Positions 61,384 to 64,000 of a stretch of 64,000 nucleotides of DNA are shown here, piece by piece. Both the position numbers and the translations under genes were made by a program. The notes under the pieces were generated by a model. It searched no databases. It had not been told where the DNA came from and saw only the letters and a list, made by a program, of their open reading frames with translations. The DNA is from Monosporascus cannonballus (Eukaryota > Ascomycota > Sordariomycetes > Xylariales). The stretch covers positions 18,884 to 82,883 of the forward strand of contig QJNS01000306.1 in the NCBI GenBank assembly GCA_004154925.1, written 5' to 3'. How positions within the stretch are numbered: position 1 is the first letter of the stretch; the number at the start of each line of letters is the position of its first letter.

Positions 61384-63135
61384 ATGCTGTCCACCCTCCG
61401 CATTGCGACCCGCCAATCGGCGGCTCGTCGCGCATCGTCAGCCTTCACCTTCCAAGCTGTCCGAGCTGCTTCTACCTGGGCCAACGTCCCCCAAGGTCCA
61501 CCTGTAAGTCTTCCGTCCCCCAATCAAGTTGTGTTTGGTTTCTTTATGGTAGCACGGGCTGACCAAGGGCCAAAATAGGATGTGAGTCTTTCCTGGCTAA
61601 TGCTCTAGATCATATTTGAAGCTCCTATGACTACTAACACGGCCCTTTCCCACTCGATCAGGCGATTCTCGGTAGGTCCTCGCCGCCCATCCGCGGCACA
61701 TGTGATGTCATATGCTGTATATGTGTGTGTACGTCTAACAATGCAACTGCAGGTATCACCGAGGCTTTCAAGGCCGACTCGTTCGAGAAGAAGATCAACC
61801 TCGGTATGGCCGCATTTCCCGTGCTGATCTTTCCCTCCCCGCCTCCCCCTATGCCTGCTGCTACCTTGTCGAGTTGCTGCGACGCATAAATGCAGGCTAA
61901 GCTAACATATCCCCACTCTCTAGGTGTTGGGGCCTACCGAGATGACAAGGGCAAGCCCTACGTCCTCCCGTCCGTGCGGTCAGCGGAGGAGAAGGTCATT
62001 GCGTCGCGCTTAAACAAGGAATACGCCGGCATCACCGGCGTCCCCGAGTTCACCAATGCCGCAGTCCAGCTCGCCTATGGCGCCGACTCCCCCGCTCTCG
62101 ACCGCATCGCCGTCACCCAGTCAATCTCCGGTACCGGTGCCCTGCGGATCGGTGCCGCCTTCCTGCAGCGATTCTACCCCGGTGACAAGAAGATATACAT
62201 CCCGACGCCGTCGTGGGCCAACCACAAGGCCGTCTTCAGCGATGCCGGCCTGAGCGTTGAGCAGTACCGATACTACGACAAGAAGACTATCGGCCTTGAC
62301 TTCGAGGGCATGATCGCCGACATCAAGAACGCCCCCAAGGGCAGCATCTTCCTGTTCCACGCCTGTGCCCACAACCCCACCGGTGTCGACCCTACCCAGG
62401 AGCAGTGGAAGGAGATCAGCAATGCTGTCAAGCAGCAGGGCCATTATGCCTTCTTCGACATGGCGTACCAGGGCTTCGCCAGCGGTGACACCGACAAGGA
62501 CGCCTTTGCGCTGCGCCATTTCGTCAAGGAGGGCCACAATGTCAGCTTGTGCCAGAGCTTCGCCAAGAACATGGTACGTTATTCTCCATTCTGGTAGCAC
62601 ATCCTCCAAATCCTCCTCCCATTTGTGTCCTCCTTGGTCCCCTTGATGGGCGGGCGGGACTGGCTAACACAGCCTGATAAAACAGGGCCTCTACGGCGAG
62701 CGTGTGGGCTCCTTCTCGATAGTCGCCGAGTCGCCCGAGGAGAAGAAGCGGATCGACTCTCAGATCAAGATTCTGGTGCGGCCCATGTACTCGAACCCTC
62801 CGATCCACGGCGCCCGGATCGCGTCGGAGATCCTGAACAACCCCACCCTCTACAAGCAGTGGCTGGGCGAGGTCAAGGAGATGGCGGACCGCATCATCAC
62901 GATGCGCGCCCTGCTGAAGGAGAACCTCGAGAAGCTCGGCAGCAAGCACGACTGGTCGCATATCACCTCCCAGATCGGCATGTTCGCCTACACGGGTCTC
63001 GACGCCGAGGCCATGGACAAGCTCGCCAAGGAACACTCCGTCTACGCCACCAAGGACGGCCGTATCTCGGTCGCCGGTATCACGAGCGATAACGTGGGAC
63101 GCCTGGCCGAGGCCATCTACGCCGTCAAGGGTTAA
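61384..63135 (+). CDS. Aspartate aminotransferase, mitochondrial
   Basis: PLP enzyme interconverting aspartate + 2-oxoglutarate and oxaloacetate + glutamate; part of the malate-aspartate shuttle. Proposed exons: 61,384-61,503, 61,579-61,581 (3 nt), 61,662-61,671 (10 nt), 61,753-61,803, 61,924-62,573 and 62,686-63,135, giving about 427 aa, the usual length. The N-terminus is rich in Arg, Ser and Ala with no acidic residues ([20 protein letters not shown]), a mitochondrial presequence. Family motifs: [48 protein letters not shown], and the PLP lysine at about residue 276 in SQSFAKNM / GLYGERVG, split by the last intron. Near the C-terminus, ISVAGIT follows the substrate-binding Arg (GR). Start chosen as the first ATG giving the presequence. 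The tiny exons are inferred from splice signals and the conserved PPDAILG. This is the first undamaged gene in the window. Confidence 0.95.
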
Positions 63136-63587
63136 GCGACTTCTCATGCATCTATACCCCCGTGGAGCGCAAGCATCGTCTTCTGGTTCGTTTAAGTAGA
63201 AAAGAATGGATTGGTGAACGAAAGTCCGGGGTGGATGTTTTTGCATGCGTTCCGTCACCGAATCTCGACTATAGAGCAATAGCAATGCTATTTTATTGAC
63301 GGCCATGGTAGACAAAATGACGATAGATAGCAATGCTTAGCGCGTAATATTTCGAGGCGCGACGAAAATTTCCCTCACTAAGCCCGAAATTACGGTCGTG
63401 TCATCGTTTCCTGAGTTGCCCTAGCGATATTATGGACAGGACAATACGATGGCCCGGGTAGTATTATATTCTGGCATGTCCATTTTTAGGCCTCGCAGTA
63501 GCAGATGGCCTGACACCATCATAGGAAGTCCCCCGGTTGTCACACACCGCATCGGTTCCTCGAAGTAGCACAGCCACCGCAGCTCAC
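63136..63587. other. 3' intergenic region between convergent genes
   Basis: Lies between the aminotransferase stop and the stop of the minus-strand gene at the window edge. It should hold both polyadenylation regions. Nothing else is visible. Confidence 0.5.
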
Positions 63588-64000
63588 TCAGCTCATGCCC
63601 AGCCTCTCGAGATCGGCCCTGACCTCGCGCACCCTGCCCTCCATCTCCTTGTACACCCGAGCGATCTCGCGCATCCTCCTCTCCTTCTCGCCCATCGCCG
63701 TCGCCGCCGCCGTCGCTATCTTCCTCCCCCCCTCACGACCACCATCGCCGTCGCCATCACCACCATCCCCGCCGGCGGAGACGGAGACGCCGTAATCCCC
63801 GAGCTCGGCCTCGCGCACGCCGACGCCGTCGAGGAGCCGCACGCGCGCGCCCGCGAGGTGGCGGCGGTAGTTGAGGAGGGCGGCGCGGGCCTCACGCGGG
63901 TAGACGTCGGCCATCGCGTCGGAGCGGAGCGCGCGGGCGGCGAGCGCCCACCCGCCGGCGTCGAGCGCCGCCAGCTCGGCCCGCAGCGCCGTGCCCCGCG
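63588..64000 (-). CDS. Unrecognised coiled-coil protein, 3' part of gene (runs off the window)
   Basis: The frame is open from 64,000 to the TGA at 63,590-63,588. Reading inward it gives ELAALDAGGWALAARALRSD, MADVYPREARAALLNYRRHL, a Gly/Asp-rich low-complexity insert (GGDGGDGDGDGG) and a charged C-terminal helix ending EMEGRVREVRADLERLGMS with a heptad-like pattern. The Met at 63,914 is probably internal because similarity-like, GC-rich coding sequence continues upstream without a stop. Codon use is strongly GC3-biased like the aminotransferase, unlike the damaged genes to the left. I do not recognise the family; heptads suggest a structural or complex-forming role. Confidence 0.6.
   Translation of the reverse strand, partial: RGTALRAELAALDAGGWALAARALRSDAMADVYPREARAALLNYRRHLAGARVRLLDGVGVREAELGDYGVSVSAGGDGGDGDGDGGREGGRKIATAAATAMGEKERRMREIARVYKEMEGRVREVRADLERLGMS

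Noticed and set aside
62121..63333. Long minus-strand open frames over the aminotransferase
   Set aside because: Antisense shadows of a high-GC3 gene; the plus-strand protein is unambiguous.

Overview
The window is genomic DNA of a filamentous ascomycete (Pezizomycotina). Three observations support this. Protein genes have short GT-AG introns and fungal protein families (mitochondrial aspartate aminotransferase, Zn2Cys6 regulator, class V chitinase, sugar porter, P450s). LTR retrotransposons carry dense C-to-T and G-to-A transitions typical of repeat-induced point mutation (RIP). The DNA also splits sharply into an AT-rich repeat compartment (about 1-48,600, interrupted by a chitinase island) and a normal-GC gene compartment (about 48,670-64,000).

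Repeat compartment, left part. A plus-strand Ty3/Gypsy relic (1-8,358, 5' end outside the window) is split by a smaller minus-strand element of the same LTR family (1,248-3,940, perfect AAAAG target duplication) that keeps gag but lacks pol. Another LTR lies at 8,560-8,952. From 9,490 to 20,250 the DNA is extremely AT-rich and I could not classify it; it is bordered by two islands of ordinary composition (9,195-9,490 and 20,250-20,709).

Repeat compartment, right part. A Copia element with 164-bp LTRs (20,710-26,178, plus) has a 433-bp solo LTR of another family inside its 3' LTR. A second, 3'-truncated Copia copy lies in the opposite direction (about 28,760-33,262, minus). Between the two copies is the un-RIPed 3' part of a class V chitinase gene (26,354-28,752, minus) that has lost its N-terminal half. 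A complete minus-strand Gypsy element (33,774-40,632) follows with a target duplication GCAGG/GCAGA, then a further RIPed block with a zinc-knuckle gag relic, ending at a GGGTACCC-rich edge near 48,665.

Gene compartment. Next to the repeats lies a run of damaged genes of the kinds found in secondary-metabolite clusters: a trans-enoyl-reductase-like dehydrogenase (frameshifted, truncated), an MFS sugar-type transporter (one in-frame stop), a cytochrome P450 lacking its core, a Zn2Cys6 regulator with frameshifts and a stop, and the N-terminal part of a second P450. Together they look like a decayed metabolic cluster; that is inference. The damage ends at 61,384, where an intact mitochondrial aspartate aminotransferase begins; its gene model needs a 3-nt microexon to restore a conserved Asp. 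The right edge holds the 3' part of an unrecognised coiled-coil protein gene.

Exon boundaries were read by eye from splice signals and family similarity; no search or computation was run. Base composition statements are visual.
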